Made by a program: the position numbers and the translations under genes
Shown here: positions 38,121 to 47,223 of the stretch, in pieces
How the letters are laid out: each line of letters starts with the position of its first letter
Numbering within the stretch: position 1 is the first letter of the stretch
DNA from: Pyramidobacter sp. YE332
Lineage (GTDB): Bacteria > Synergistota > Synergistia > Synergistales > Dethiosulfovibrionaceae
Assembly: GCF_033060595.1 (NCBI RefSeq)
Contig: NZ_CP133038.1
Location: 2,294,001 to 2,358,000 of the forward strand
Direction of reading: 5' to 3'
DNA length: 64,000 nt
The notes under the pieces: generated by a model
Databases searched by the model: none
Told to the model about the DNA's origin: nothing
The model's input: only the letters and a program-made list of their open reading frames with translations

Positions 38121-39388
38121 GATCCGGAAACCTCCCCCATGGCTTTCTCGAGGCTGAGCCGCGCCTCCTTGTGATTGTAAAGGCTCGCGATCAGCGTCGT
38201 CTGCGATTGCGCGTAAGCGTCGACGGCGTCGGAAATCTCCAGGCTGTCGCCCACGCCAGCCCGGTAGCGGCTCAGCGCCAGATCGAGATTTTCGCGGGCC
38301 TGCCGCTCCGCCGCGCGGGCGGCGTCGATGGAAGCGGCGCTTTCCCGAAGGCTCTGCCAGGCCTGGCGCACGTCGAGCACGACGTCCTGCGCCAGCTTGT
38401 CGCGGTTGGCCCGCGCCACTTTCAGATCGGCTGTGGCGCCGGCCACGCGCGCTTTCGTCTCGCCGCCGTCGCCGATCGGGATCGACAGGCTGAGCCTGGC
38501 GTTCCACTGGTCGTCGTCGTAAAATCCCGAGCCGCCGAAGCTGTAGCCGGCGCTGGCGGTCAGATCGGGGGCATTGTTCAGCTTCGCCGCGGTCACGTCG
38601 GTCTTCGCCTTGTCCACCAGCAGATCCTGAGCGGCCAGGTCGGCGCGGTTCGCGGCCGCGCGCTTCAGCGCGTCGCCGAGGGCGATGTCCCATCGTTCGT
38701 ATTCCAGTTCGTCGGCGACGCCGTCGATTTCCAGTTCGGGCGTTCCCATCGCCGAGGCGAGCCGGGCCTTGTACTGCTCCGCCGCGGACTCGGCCTTGAT
38801 CAGCGAGAGTTTGGCGTTGGCCAGGTCGGTCTCGGCCTTGGTGACTTCGATTTTGGCCTTGGCGCCGGCCGAATAGTAGGATTTGGCCCAATCGAGGCGT
38901 TGCTGGTAATTTTTCACCTGTTCGTTTTGCACCGCCGTGTCGCGCACGGCCTTGTTCAGGCTGTAATAGGCGTCGCGCACGTCGGCGACCACGCTCTCGC
39001 GGGTGCGTTCCAGCGTTTCCCGCGCGGCTTTTTCGCCGAGCTTGGCGCTTTTCACGGACGCCTTCGTCTTGCCCCAGTCGTACACCGTCTGCGAGAGCGA
39101 AACGCCGGTGCTCCAGTCGCCGTCGCTGCCGCCGCTGTTCGCTCCCTTGGTGGAACCGTTGCGCGCGTAAGAACCCGTCGCGCTGGCTTTCAGCCGGCTG
39201 CCGGATGCGGAGAGCGAGGCGGCGGCATGGCGCGATTCCGCCGTTCCTTCGGCGGCCGTCAGGCTGGGATGGGAGGCCAGCGCCTTTTCGACGCACTGCG
39301 CCAGCGTCAGTTTTTCGCCGGCCATGGCGGGGACGCCGAGCAGAAGCAGGCAGCCGCCCAAAGCCAGAGCGCCGGTTTTTTTCCTCAT
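38117..39388 (-). CDS. TolC-family outer membrane efflux protein
   Basis: 423 aa from ATG 39386-39388, with AGGTGA about 6 nt upstream (the frame is open from GTG 39397). Signal peptide GALALGGCLLLLGVPAMA-GEK. Two TolC repeats with LTLAQCVEKALASHPSL, VSLSQTVYDWGKTKASV and, in the second half, DLTASAGYSFGG and LSLSIPIGDGGE. Forms the trimeric outer-membrane channel. First gene of the tolC-macA-ATPase-permease operon. Presence of TolC is direct evidence for a diderm envelope. Confidence 0.93.
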   Translation of the reverse strand: MRKKTGALALGGCLLLLGVPAMAGEKLTLAQCVEKALASHPSLTAAEGTAESRHAAASLSASGSRLKASATGSYARNGSTKGANSGGSDGDWSTGVSLSQTVYDWGKTKASVKSAKLGEKAARETLERTRESVVADVRDAYYSLNKAVRDTAVQNEQVKNYQQRLDWAKSYYSAGAKAKIEVTKAETDLANAKLSLIKAESAAEQYKARLASAMGTPELEIDGVADELEYERWDIALGDALKRAAANRADLAAQDLLVDKAKTDVTAAKLNNAPDLTASAGYSFGGSGFYDDDQWNARLSLSIPIGDGGETKARVAGATADLKVARANRDKLAQDVVLDVRQAWQSLRESAASIDAARAAERQARENLDLALSRYRAGVGDSLEISDAVDAYAQSQTTLIASLYNHKEARLSLEKAMGEVSGS

Positions 39389-39519
39389 GTGAGTCACCTC
39401 GTCGAATGATCTGTCCGTTCCGATTTCGTTGGCTTCAGTCTAGCGCCGCCCATTCCGTTTGGCATTGTCGAAAATACCAGTTCGCCCCCCGGTGAATTCC
39501 CTACTCCGCGCGGAAAGGC

Positions 39520-39525
39520 TATAAT
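39520..39525 (+). promoter_or_regulatory. Candidate -10 for the SNF2 helicase gene
   Basis: TATAAT at 39520-39525, about 30 nt before the GTG start; the -35 (TTCCCT at 39497-39502) is poor. AGGTGA at 39545-39550 serves as ribosome site for GTG 39557. The divergent tolC promoter was not identified in 39389-39519. Confidence 0.4.
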
Positions 39526-39556
39526 AACGACAGATGAAAAAGGCAGGTGACGCGCA

Positions 39557-42500
39557 GTGCAGCTTGATTTCGAACGGGAAAATTTGCTTTCTCTCTACCG
39601 CAAGACGGACGGCGACGAGAAGCACGCCTTGCGGATCCTGGCGGCGGCGGTCGGCCCCGTCGCGGCGGGCGCGTACGAGACGATGCTCCATTCCCGAAAA
39701 GCGGCCCGCATCTCGCCGACTCTTCCCGGTTTCGACGCGGCGGCGGCGCTGCAGCGCTGGAAACAGCTCGGGCTGGCCGGGCGCGAGCGGGGAGCCGAGG
39801 GCGAAGGCTGGTCCGTCGTTCTGCCCATCCGCGAGCTGGTCGCCCGCGAAACGGTGCGCGAAAACTCCTTCGCGCTGTATTGCGAAGCCGTGGAGAGCAA
39901 ACTGCATCTGCCCTCGCTGCGCGCCGAATTCGGCGGCGGCTATCGGGTGTTCAGAGAGCTCTGGCGCGCCGTGTACTTCCTGCGCAAATATTTTTATCTG
40001 GGCGACTCCGAAAGTTTCATCCAGCTGGGAGCGCTCGACTTCGCCGGCGGGGAAGCCACCGAAGAGCAATGCCTGAGCGTTTTTGCCGCCACGGTGCTGA
40101 ACAACCCCTTCGACCGCGAGATGTTTCGCGCCCTGCCGAAAGTCATGCGCCCCTTTTTCCTCGAAACGCTGCATCTGACGAGAATGAGCCCGGAACTGCG
40201 CGCCTTTGCGACCGACGCCGAAGAAGAACTCTGCCGGTCCGGCGACTTTCCGGAGCTGGCGGCCCTGCTGGCCGACCAGTACTGCCATGCCGGGCTCTTC
40301 GCGAAGGCGATGGAGCTGCTGCCCAAGCTCGACGACGCCGGTCGCGACCGCCTGCAGGCGGTCGACGCTCTGGTGCGCGGCGACCTCGAAGCGGCGCGCA
40401 AAAGCTACGCGCGCCTGGCGCGTCGTCCCAAACGCCGCGCCGGCAAGGCTCCGCCGCCCGTCAACCTTTGGGATCCGTTTTACATCCCGGTGCTGGCGGC
40501 GCTGCGCGAAACGCCCGACAAGATCGCCGCCGCCGCGCACAAGGAAAGCAACCGCACCGAATGGGCGCGCGGCGGGCGCCTTTACGACGCGCTCGGCGTC
40601 CTCGCCAAAGGAAGTTCCGCCAATCAGGCGGCGCTGTTCGCCGAAGACGATTTGGTCAAGACGCTCGACAGGGCCGTTCGCTCCATGCTGTGCGCCCCGC
40701 CCCGCCAGGACGAGAAAGCGCTCGACGAGCGGCTCACGAAGCTGATGGACTCCCTCGGGCTCGGCGCGGCCGACCTGTGCCATCTGCTGCTGGCGGCGCG
40801 CTGGATCGCGCCCCGGCTGGCCAGAACGTGGCGGGCGTTCTACCGCATCGCGGCGTTCCACCTGAACAGCCTCGGCATGTCGTTCGTCGCCAGCGAGCTG
40901 GAAGCCGCCGGCGAAGCGCTGGCAAGCCGACAGGACAACGGCTGGCACCCGCTTCGCGACCTGTTCAGCCCGCGTCCGCCGTGGGAGTACGCCCTCGACG
41001 CGCTGGAATCGCTCGCCGGCGACGCCGGCGGAGTCCGGAAGAAAGGCGAACGCCGCCTCCTCTGGCTCGTCGAGATCGCCAGACCGGCGTGGCTGGAGGA
41101 GGACGAACCGATCGTCGCCGTGCGCCCGCTCGAACAGACGCTGCAGGCCTCGGGGAAATGGAGCAAGGGGCGCGAGATCGCCCTTAGCTCCATCGCCAAC
41201 GGGCTGGAACGCATCCCCAACCTGAGCGAGCAGGAACGCCGCGTCGCCGACGCCGTGTACGATCGCGGCTCTTACGGCAAGTCGGAGCTGTGGCTGGACG
41301 GAATGCAGGCGCTGCACATCCTCGCCGGGCTGCCCAACCTCGTCCGCGCCGACGACTTTTCGCCGCTCGAAGTGGTCAAAATCGAGCCGCAGCTGGAAGT
41401 GACCGCCGTCCCGTCCGGCTGCCGCATCCTCATGACGCCCGCCAACCCGCGGGGACGCGAATACGCGCTCAGCGAAGAGTCGCCGTCGCGGCTGCGCGTC
41501 ACCCGTTTTTCGCCGGTGCATCTCAACATCCTCGCCATTCTCGGCGGCGAGGGCGCGCTCGTTCCCGAGGAAGCGCGCGCCCGCACGCTGAAGATCCTGT
41601 CCCGGCTGGCCGCGAACGTGACCGTGCAGTCCGAACTGGAGGGCGCGCCGCAGAGCGTCCCCGTCGAAGAAGCCAACGCGCGTCTGCACGTTCAGCTCTC
41701 GCCCTGCGGCGACGGCCTCAACGCGGAGATCGTGGTGCACCCGTTCGGCGGCGAGGGGCTTTCCTGCCGCCCCGGCGGCGGCGCGCCGACGCTGTTCGGC
41801 CTGAAAAAGGACGGCGCGGGGAACGAGCGGCGCGTGCAGGTCAAACGCGACCTCGCCGCCGAAGCGCGGAAGACGAAGGAACTTTTCGCCGCCTGCCCGG
41901 CGCTGGCCGAAAACGGCGATCCCGACGACGGGCGCGCGCAGCTCGCCGCTCCCGACGCGTGCCTCGAACTGCTTTTGCAGCTGCAAAAAATCCCCCACGT
42001 GACCGTCGAATGGCCGCGCGGCGGCGCCATGACCGTGCGCCGCGAGCTGGACGGAAGCGCCATGCTCGGCGCGATCCAAAGCGTCGGCACCGACTGGTTC
42101 GCGCTCTCCGGCACCGTCGCCGTCGACCGCGAACTGACGCTGTCACTGCGCCAGCTCATGGATCTGCTGCGGCAGCGCAAAGGCCGCTTCGTCCCCGTCG
42201 GCGCGGGGCAGTTCGCGGCGCTGACGCGGGAATTCCAGCGCCGCCTGGAAACGCTCGACGCCATGACCGACGCCAAGGGGCAGGAACTGCGCGTGCCGGC
42301 GCCGGCCGCCGCGGCCGTGGCGGAGCTGTTCGACGAAGGCGCTTTGGCCGCCGACAAAAAATGGCGCGAGCTGTGCGAGCGCTTCGACGAAGCGAGGGAT
42401 CTCGCGCCCGAAGCGCCGCGCGCGCTGCGCGCGCAGCTGCGCCCCTACCAGCTGGAAGGATTCCGCTGGCTGGCGCGCCTCGCTCACTGGGGCGCGGGCG

Positions 42501-43816
42501 CCTGTCTGGCCGACGACATGGGGCTGGGCAAAACCGTGCAGACGCTGGCGCTGCTGCTGTACCGCGCCGAGGGCGGACCGGCGCTCGTGGCCGCGCCCAC
42601 GTCGGTCTGCGGCAACTGGATCGAGGAGGCGGCGCGTTTCGCGCCGACGCTGAACGTCGTCGATTACCGCAGCGCCGGGCGCGAAAAGGCGCTCGCCACG
42701 CTCAAGCCCTTCGACGTCGTGCTGGCGTCTTACGGCCTGCTGCAGAGCGACGCGGAGTCGTTCGCGCAGAAACGGTGGCACACGGTCGTGCTCGACGAGG
42801 CGCAGGCGGTCAAGAACATGTCCACCAAGCGTTCCGCCGCCGTCATGGGGCTGCAGGGCGACTTCCGCATGATCATGACCGGCACGCCGGTCGAAAACCG
42901 CCTCAGCGAGCTGTGGAACCTGTTCCGCTTCCTCAACCCCGGCCTGCTCGGCTCGCTGGAGCGCTTCAACCGGCGTTTCGCTTCGCCCATCGCCGCGGGC
43001 GACGACGGCGCGCGGGCCCGTCTGCGCCGGGTGATCGCGCCGTTCCTGCTGCGCCGCGTCAAGGAGCAGGTGCTCGACGACCTGCCCGAGCGCACCGAAG
43101 TGACGCGCCGCATCGAACTGAGCCCGCAGGAATCGGCGTTCTACGAAGCGCTGCGCCAGTCCGCCGTCGAGGCCATCGACGCCGCCGGAAACTCTCCGGA
43201 GGCGGACAAGCGCTTCGCCATCTTCGCCCAGCTGATGAAGCTCCGCCGCTGCTGCTGCGCCGTCAAGCTCGTGTCGGAAAGCGTGGGCGCGGCGATCCCC
43301 TCTTCCAAGCTCGAAGCGCTGCTCGAACTTGTTGCCGAACTGCGCGAAAGCGGGCATCGCGCCCTGATCTTCAGTCAGTTCACCGACTATCTGCGCCTGA
43401 TCGAACAGGCGCTCGCGGAACGGGGCGTGCCCTGTCTCTATCTGGACGGCGCCACGCCGCCGGGCGGACGCGCCGAACTGGTGCGCGCGTTCCAGGCCGG
43501 ACGCGGCGACTGCTTTTTGATCAGCCTGCGCGCCGGCGGCACGGGGCTGAACCTGACCGGCGCCGATTTCGTCGTCCACATGGATCCGTGGTGGAACCCC
43601 GCCGTCGAGGACCAGGCCTCGGACCGCGCCTACCGCATCGGCCAGACGCGCCCGGTCGCCGTCTATCGCTTCGTGGCCGCCCGCACCGTGGAGGAGAAGA
43701 TCGTCGACCTGCACCGCCTCAAGCGTCGCCTCGCCGACAGCCTGCTCGAAGGCGCGGACACGCCGCGTTCGCTCGATCTCGAGGCGCTGGCGGCGCTGAT
43801 CCGCGACGAAGCGTGA
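39557..43816 (+). CDS. SNF2/RapA-type DEAD/DEAH ATPase
   Basis: 1,419 aa. The last ~470 residues form a SNF2 motor: motif I ADDMGLGKTVQTLAL (about 983-998), motif II VLDEAQAVKN (about 1078), VENRLSELWNLFRFLNPGLL, and the C-terminal lobe with LISLRAGGTGLNLTGADFVV and DPWWNPAVEDQASDRAYRIG. SNF2 proteins translocate on double-stranded DNA and remodel protein-DNA complexes. The N-terminal ~950 residues are unlike anything I recognise and are long for the family. Start is GTG with AGGTGA 7 nt upstream. No methyltransferase or nuclease genes are adjacent, so a defence role is not supported. Confidence 0.88.
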   Translation: MQLDFERENLLSLYRKTDGDEKHALRILAAAVGPVAAGAYETMLHSRKAARISPTLPGFDAAAALQRWKQLGLAGRERGAEGEGWSVVLPIRELVARETVRENSFALYCEAVESKLHLPSLRAEFGGGYRVFRELWRAVYFLRKYFYLGDSESFIQLGALDFAGGEATEEQCLSVFAATVLNNPFDREMFRALPKVMRPFFLETLHLTRMSPELRAFATDAEEELCRSGDFPELAALLADQYCHAGLFAKAMELLPKLDDAGRDRLQAVDALVRGDLEAARKSYARLARRPKRRAGKAPPPVNLWDPFYIPVLAALRETPDKIAAAAHKESNRTEWARGGRLYDALGVLAKGSSANQAALFAEDDLVKTLDRAVRSMLCAPPRQDEKALDERLTKLMDSLGLGAADLCHLLLAARWIAPRLARTWRAFYRIAAFHLNSLGMSFVASELEAAGEALASRQDNGWHPLRDLFSPRPPWEYALDALESLAGDAGGVRKKGERRLLWLVEIARPAWLEEDEPIVAVRPLEQTLQASGKWSKGREIALSSIANGLERIPNLSEQERRVADAVYDRGSYGKSELWLDGMQALHILAGLPNLVRADDFSPLEVVKIEPQLEVTAVPSGCRILMTPANPRGREYALSEESPSRLRVTRFSPVHLNILAILGGEGALVPEEARARTLKILSRLAANVTVQSELEGAPQSVPVEEANARLHVQLSPCGDGLNAEIVVHPFGGEGLSCRPGGGAPTLFGLKKDGAGNERRVQVKRDLAAEARKTKELFAACPALAENGDPDDGRAQLAAPDACLELLLQLQKIPHVTVEWPRGGAMTVRRELDGSAMLGAIQSVGTDWFALSGTVAVDRELTLSLRQLMDLLRQRKGRFVPVGAGQFAALTREFQRRLETLDAMTDAKGQELRVPAPAAAAVAELFDEGALAADKKWRELCERFDEARDLAPEAPRALRAQLRPYQLEGFRWLARLAHWGAGACLADDMGLGKTVQTLALLLYRAEGGPALVAAPTSVCGNWIEEAARFAPTLNVVDYRSAGREKALATLKPFDVVLASYGLLQSDAESFAQKRWHTVVLDEAQAVKNMSTKRSAAVMGLQGDFRMIMTGTPVENRLSELWNLFRFLNPGLLGSLERFNRRFASPIAAGDDGARARLRRVIAPFLLRRVKEQVLDDLPERTEVTRRIELSPQESAFYEALRQSAVEAIDAAGNSPEADKRFAIFAQLMKLRRCCCAVKLVSESVGAAIPSSKLEALLELVAELRESGHRALIFSQFTDYLRLIEQALAERGVPCLYLDGATPPGGRAELVRAFQAGRGDCFLISLRAGGTGLNLTGADFVVHMDPWWNPAVEDQASDRAYRIGQTRPVAVYRFVAARTVEEKIVDLHRLKRRLADSLLEGADTPRSLDLEALAALIRDEA

Positions 43817-43872
43817 GGAAGCGGCGCGTCCGCCGCGCCGGCAAAAATTTTCGATTGAAGGAGGCGTTACGC

Positions 43873-44412
43873 ATGAACAGCGAATGGAGGTCGCCCTCGG
43901 GCGTCCAGGTCCGCATGGTGACGGGAGGATGGCGCAGCGGCGCCAGCGCTTTCGCGCTGAAACTGGCGCAGGACTGGGAGCGAAAAACGATCGTCTCCGC
44001 CCAGACCTCCACCGAGGAAGACATGCTGGAGCACATCGCGCTCTATCAAAAAGGCCTCGACGACGGCTGCGAAACCATCGTCGAGGGCGTTCATCTCGAC
44101 CAGGCGCTCGACAAGGTCCGCGGCGGCGTGTGCATCGTCGACGACCTCGGCGCCTGGGTGAGCAACCTGACGAGCGGCAGTTTCCGCTTCACCGGCGAGA
44201 CCTGTCCCGAGATCGAAGCGTTCGTCAGAAAACTGCGCCGGCCGCCCTGCGAGGTGATCGTCGTCACCCGCGAGCTGGGCATGGGGCTGCCGTCCGACCG
44301 GATCGCCGAGCGGCGCTACCGCGACGTCGTCGGCCGCCTCAACCAGCGCATCGCCGCCTTGGCCGCCTCGGTCTACCTGTGCGTCAGCGGGCTGCCGCTC
44401 AAGCTCAAATAA
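43873..44412 (+). CDS. CobU-like protein lacking key catalytic residues
   Basis: 179 aa, standard CobU length. The fold matches adenosylcobinamide kinase/guanylyltransferase: GGWRSGASAFALKLAQDW (18-35), CIVDDLGAWVSNLTSG and VVTRELGMGLPSDRIAERRY with a final VSGLPLKL. But the P-loop lysine is Ala24 (GxRSGAS instead of GxRSGKS), and the histidine of the EMxxRIxxH motif, normally guanylylated, is Tyr58. So it may not catalyse either step of nucleotide-loop assembly. AAGGAGG precedes the ATG. Located between SNF2 and the glycosylase; no other cobalamin genes are in the window. Confidence 0.7.
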   Translation: MNSEWRSPSGVQVRMVTGGWRSGASAFALKLAQDWERKTIVSAQTSTEEDMLEHIALYQKGLDDGCETIVEGVHLDQALDKVRGGVCIVDDLGAWVSNLTSGSFRFTGETCPEIEAFVRKLRRPPCEVIVVTRELGMGLPSDRIAERRYRDVVGRLNQRIAALAASVYLCVSGLPLKLK

Positions 44413-44456
44413 TTCGTGTATAATACCCTCGAGAACTTTTCCGGGGAGGGATCCGC

Positions 44457-45062
44457 ATGTCCGCACTCAGCGCGCTTCATCAGCGCGTCTGCCAATGTCG
44501 CAGCTGTCCGCTGGGACAGGCCGACGGCGTCCGCGAGGACGGCTCCGCCTTTTATCACGTGCCCGGCGAAGGGCCCGAAAACGCCCGCCTCATGATCGTC
44601 GGCGAAGCGCCCGGCGCCGAAGAGGAGCGCACCGGCCGCCCCTTCGTCGGCCGTTCCGGCCGTCTGCTCACCGAAATCCTCGCCGCGGCGGGTTTGGAGC
44701 GCGAAGAGATCTTCATCACCAGCGTGTGCAAATGCCGGCCGCCGAAAAACCGCACCCCGTTGCGGACGGAGATCGCCGCCTGCCTGCCGTGGCTCACCGC
44801 CCAGTTCGAGGCGGTCCGTCCGCATCTGGTGCTTACCGTCGGCAACGTGCCTTCGCAGACCCTGCTCGGCGTCAGGACCGGCATCAACGAGCTGCGCGGC
44901 CGCTTTCATCAATTTGCGTGGAACGGCCGAACCATGACGCTGCGGCCGCTGTTCCACCCCGCCTACCTGCTGCGCAACCCGCGCCGCGTCGAGGGCTCGC
45001 CGTGGGACAAAATGCTCCGCGACCTGGTCGAAGCGCGCGACTTTCTCGCCGGGCGAGGTTGA
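44457..45062 (+). CDS. Family 4 uracil-DNA glycosylase
   Basis: 201 aa. The N-terminal CQCRSCPLG cysteine pair (about 12-20) with VCKCRPPKN (about 88-96) supplies iron-sulfur ligands. Motif A is VGEAPGAEEERTGRPFVG (about 45-62) and motif B is LFHPAYLLRNP (about 164-174). Excises uracil from DNA to prevent C-to-T mutation. The ATG follows GGGGAGGG. A possible -10 (TATAAT, 44419-44424) lies upstream. Ends at the strong terminator 45107-45152. Confidence 0.9.
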   Translation: MSALSALHQRVCQCRSCPLGQADGVREDGSAFYHVPGEGPENARLMIVGEAPGAEEERTGRPFVGRSGRLLTEILAAAGLEREEIFITSVCKCRPPKNRTPLRTEIAACLPWLTAQFEAVRPHLVLTVGNVPSQTLLGVRTGINELRGRFHQFAWNGRTMTLRPLFHPAYLLRNPRRVEGSPWDKMLRDLVEARDFLAGRG

Positions 45063-45106
45063 GCGCGCCGCCGGACGGGAGCCGCCGCAAAGACGCGAAA
45101 AAAATC

Positions 45107-45152
45107 AAAAAAGGTCTCGTCTGGAATGCGCATTCCAGACGAGACCTTTTTT
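45107..45152. terminator. Bidirectional terminator after the uracil-DNA glycosylase
   Basis: A perfect 22-bp inverted repeat around a CG centre: AAAAAAGGTCTCGTCTGGAA... (45107-45128) against 45131-45152, ending in T6. It stands just outside the composite element. Confidence 0.9.
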
Positions 45153-45158
45153 ATACTA

Positions 45159-46038
45159 GGGCTTGTTTAAAAAACATTTCAGCTTGTATTATTTCAATAA
45201 AATAACACTGGCAGCGACAAGAACAAAAGCGAAAAACGAAGCGTCAAGTTTGTCATAGCGGGTGAAAATTCTACGGAACCATTTGATTTTCTGAAAGAAA
45301 CATTCAACCAAGTGTCGTTCCTTGTAAACATGCTCATCTATAAACCACGGTTCGGGATTATCGCTCTTCGGCGGGATAGTGTAACTTCCCTCCCGAGAAG
45401 TAATGTACTCTCTGATGGCTTGCGAACCGTAAGCCTTATCGCCGATGACGTTGCTCCCTCTGATTTCCGCTTGCCCGAGCAAGGACACGGCATGGCGGGA
45501 ATCGTGGTCATTGCCGGGACTGAGCAGGAGCGCCAGCGGATTGCCTAAACCATCTACTATCGCATGAATTTTCGTATTCTTGCCGCCTCTGGACATGCCA
45601 ATCGCTTGAGCCCCTTTTTTCCCCCTTCCGGGGTTTTCCCTCTCCCGTTGGCACTTTGATGTACTTTGCAGGACGTGGAGTCGATAGAGAGATTTTCCAT
45701 GTCGGCATCAGCGCTTAGGGCGGCAAAGATCGCCTCGAATATTCCCCGCTGTTTCCACAGCCTGAAACGTGCGTAAACTGCCTGCCATTTGCCGTAACGC
45801 TCCGGAAGATCTCTCCATGGCGCTCCACTTCTGGCAAGCCACAGAATCCCATTGATGATCCTGCGGTTATCGTATTTTGCCGGGCGTCCACGTTGACCTG
45901 ATTTCGGGTGTTCGGGCGGCAGCATTCTCTTGATTCGATTCCACTCGCTGGAGGTCAGTTCATATCTTCTCTCTTCCATGAGAAAAGTTTAAGCGATTGG
46001 ATCGATTTAGGCAACTTTGACGTTTTTTAAACAAGCCC
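45159..46038 (-). mobile_element. IS5-family (IS427-like) element, copy 1
   Basis: 880 bp between identical 17-bp terminal inverted repeats GGGCTTGTTTAAAAAAC, flanked by TA on both sides, as expected for a YTAR-type target. Two overlapping frames encode the transposase. Its two encoded peptides are identical to those of copy 2 at 47224-48103, so duplication or acquisition was recent. Confidence 0.92.
45189..45979 (-). CDS. IS5-family transposase, two frames joined by -1 frameshift (copy 1)
   Basis: Frame 1 (45557-45979, 140 aa) carries the N-terminal part, WNRIKRMLPPEHPKSGQRGR and WLARSGAPWRDLPERYGKW. Frame 2 (45189-45596, 135 aa) carries the rest of the DDE domain: NTKIHAIVDGLGNPLALLLS, VIGDKAYGS and the Glu region VYKERHLVECFFQKIKWFRR. 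The frames overlap at the slippery sequence A-AAA-AAG, so a -1 ribosomal shift would give one ~260-aa transposase, as in other IS427-group elements. Confidence 0.88.
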
Positions 46039-46307
46039 TAATTCTTGTAAATGCTTCCACGTGGGCCGACATCGAGAATCAAGATTGTTAAAATGCCGTG
46101 TTCTATTTTGACAATGACTCTGTAATCCCCAACGCGATAACGATACAATCCGGCGAGATTCCCTTTCAGGTCCTTGCCGCTTTGCTGCACCTCTTCCTTA
46201 CAGGCCAACTCTTCTTCAATCCATTTTCTAATACGTTCGCGAATTGGCCTGTCAAGTCTTGCCATTGCTTTAATCGCCGCTTTAGCGTAGCTGATTTTAT
46301 ACAACAC
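46038..46307 (-). CDS. RelE/ParE-superfamily toxin
   Basis: 89 aa. MLYKISYAKAAIKAMARLDR, then LKGNLAGLYRYRVGDYRVIV and a final LILDVGPRGSIYKN match RelE-like mRNA interferases, which cleave ribosome-bound mRNA. It begins 5 nt after the antitoxin stop. The last codon is followed by TAG made of the target-site TA plus the first base of IS copy 1, so the IS landed exactly at the stop without lengthening the protein. AT-richer than the chromosome around it. Confidence 0.88.
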   Translation of the reverse strand: MLYKISYAKAAIKAMARLDRPIRERIRKWIEEELACKEEVQQSGKDLKGNLAGLYRYRVGDYRVIVKIEHGILTILILDVGPRGSIYKN

Positions 46308-46312
46308 TGGAA

Positions 46313-46576
46313 TTAGCGTTCCTTATCGCTTTGTTCCCAAACTGCACGCGCTTCTTCGGGTGTATAGACCGTTGGGTCTGCTTCGTATTCTGCAAGGGCT
46401 TTCATCGCGGCTTGGCGATCTTCTTCGTCTTCTATCCAATCTGCTATACGCGCCGCGATACATTCAGATATTGTCAGGTCTTTCGCGGCTGCATAGCCTT
46501 GAAGAAAGACGAGCGTTTGTGAAGGGATTGCGATTTCAATACTTGTTGTTTCCTGCGGCGTTGAAATATTAGGCAT
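46313..46576 (-). CDS. RelB/DUF6290-like antitoxin
   Basis: 87 aa. An N-terminal ribbon-helix-helix pattern (SIEIAIPSQTLVFLQGYAAA; DLTISECIAARIADWIEDEE) binds DNA and the C-terminal acidic tail (DPTVYTPEEARAVWEQSDKE) would wrap the toxin. Good ribosome site GAGGTGA before the ATG. Co-transcribed with the toxin and presumably autorepressing. Confidence 0.85.
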   Translation of the reverse strand: MPNISTPQETTSIEIAIPSQTLVFLQGYAAAKDLTISECIAARIADWIEDEEDRQAAMKALAEYEADPTVYTPEEARAVWEQSDKER

Positions 46577-46641
46577 GATATATCACCTCATTGTTTGAGT
46601 GTACGAGAATGCGATGTAGTATATTTCTCCACGACGAAGGT

Positions 46642-46803
46642 TCATTCTCCGCTTTCTCCAATCTGCTTACACATAAGCGCTACAAGTTCGTTCGCGTTCT
46701 CGTTTTCAGCACAGGCTTCAACAAGTACGGCGTTGTCATAACGACGCTTCCGCTGTGCTGCGCGAAACCGTAATGAGTGCAGCTCTTTTCTTTTGGTAAG
46801 CAT
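46642..46803 (-). CDS. Small basic protein upstream of the toxin-antitoxin pair
   Basis: 53 aa. ATG at 46801-46803, TGA at 46642-46644. MLTKRKELHSLRFRAAQRKR (a basic N terminus), then an acidic/helical second half (VLVEACAENENANELVALMC). A promoter lies 42 nt upstream (46845-46873), and the antitoxin starts 65 nt downstream in the same direction. No family recognised. It may be the remnant of a larger gene or a third member of the operon. Confidence 0.45.
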   Translation of the reverse strand: MLTKRKELHSLRFRAAQRKRRYDNAVLVEACAENENANELVALMCKQIGESGE

Positions 46804-46844
46804 ACGCTGTCATCTCTCTTATTTTGTCGGCTTTACCTAATGTT

Positions 46845-46873
46845 ATATTATCGTTCCTTTCCGAAAACTGCAA
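46845..46873 (-). promoter_or_regulatory. Promoter of the small protein / toxin-antitoxin operon
   Basis: Minus strand: -35 TTGCAG (46868-46873), 17 bp, -10 TAATAT (46845-46850). Strongest promoter-like site in the island. Upstream, 46874-47223 holds short hairpins (GGGGCGTGAACCGCGCCCC near 47101) and no gene I can support. Confidence 0.5.
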
Positions 46874-47223
46874 TAGGATATTACATCATATCTTTAATAA
46901 TGAGTGTAATTTCGTATCCGAACAGGTAAAACTTCTTGACTCTAAATGTTTTTACACGTATACGACTGTCCCTGTTAAGACAGTTAAATGTACAGGTATT
47001 ACCGCAATATGTCCATGATTCAAGGAATACGATGTCGAAGCAAGTCGTCCCTGCGCGGAGGGAAAACGGTCTGAGACGACTTCAGAATTACTGAAATTGG
47101 GGGGCGTGAACCGCGCCCCCTTACGAATGGAGAGAAGACGGCCTGCATAATTTGCAGAGCCTTTTCATCTTCAAGTTGGTCTTGCACGAGGGGAAGATGA
47201 GGACGTAGATAATACTCATACTA

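Noticed and set aside
46058-46072. CCACGTGG core near the toxin gene considered as a second parS
   Set aside because: The flanks (GCTTCCACGTGGGCC) lack the TGTT/AACA arms and the site is inside coding sequence.
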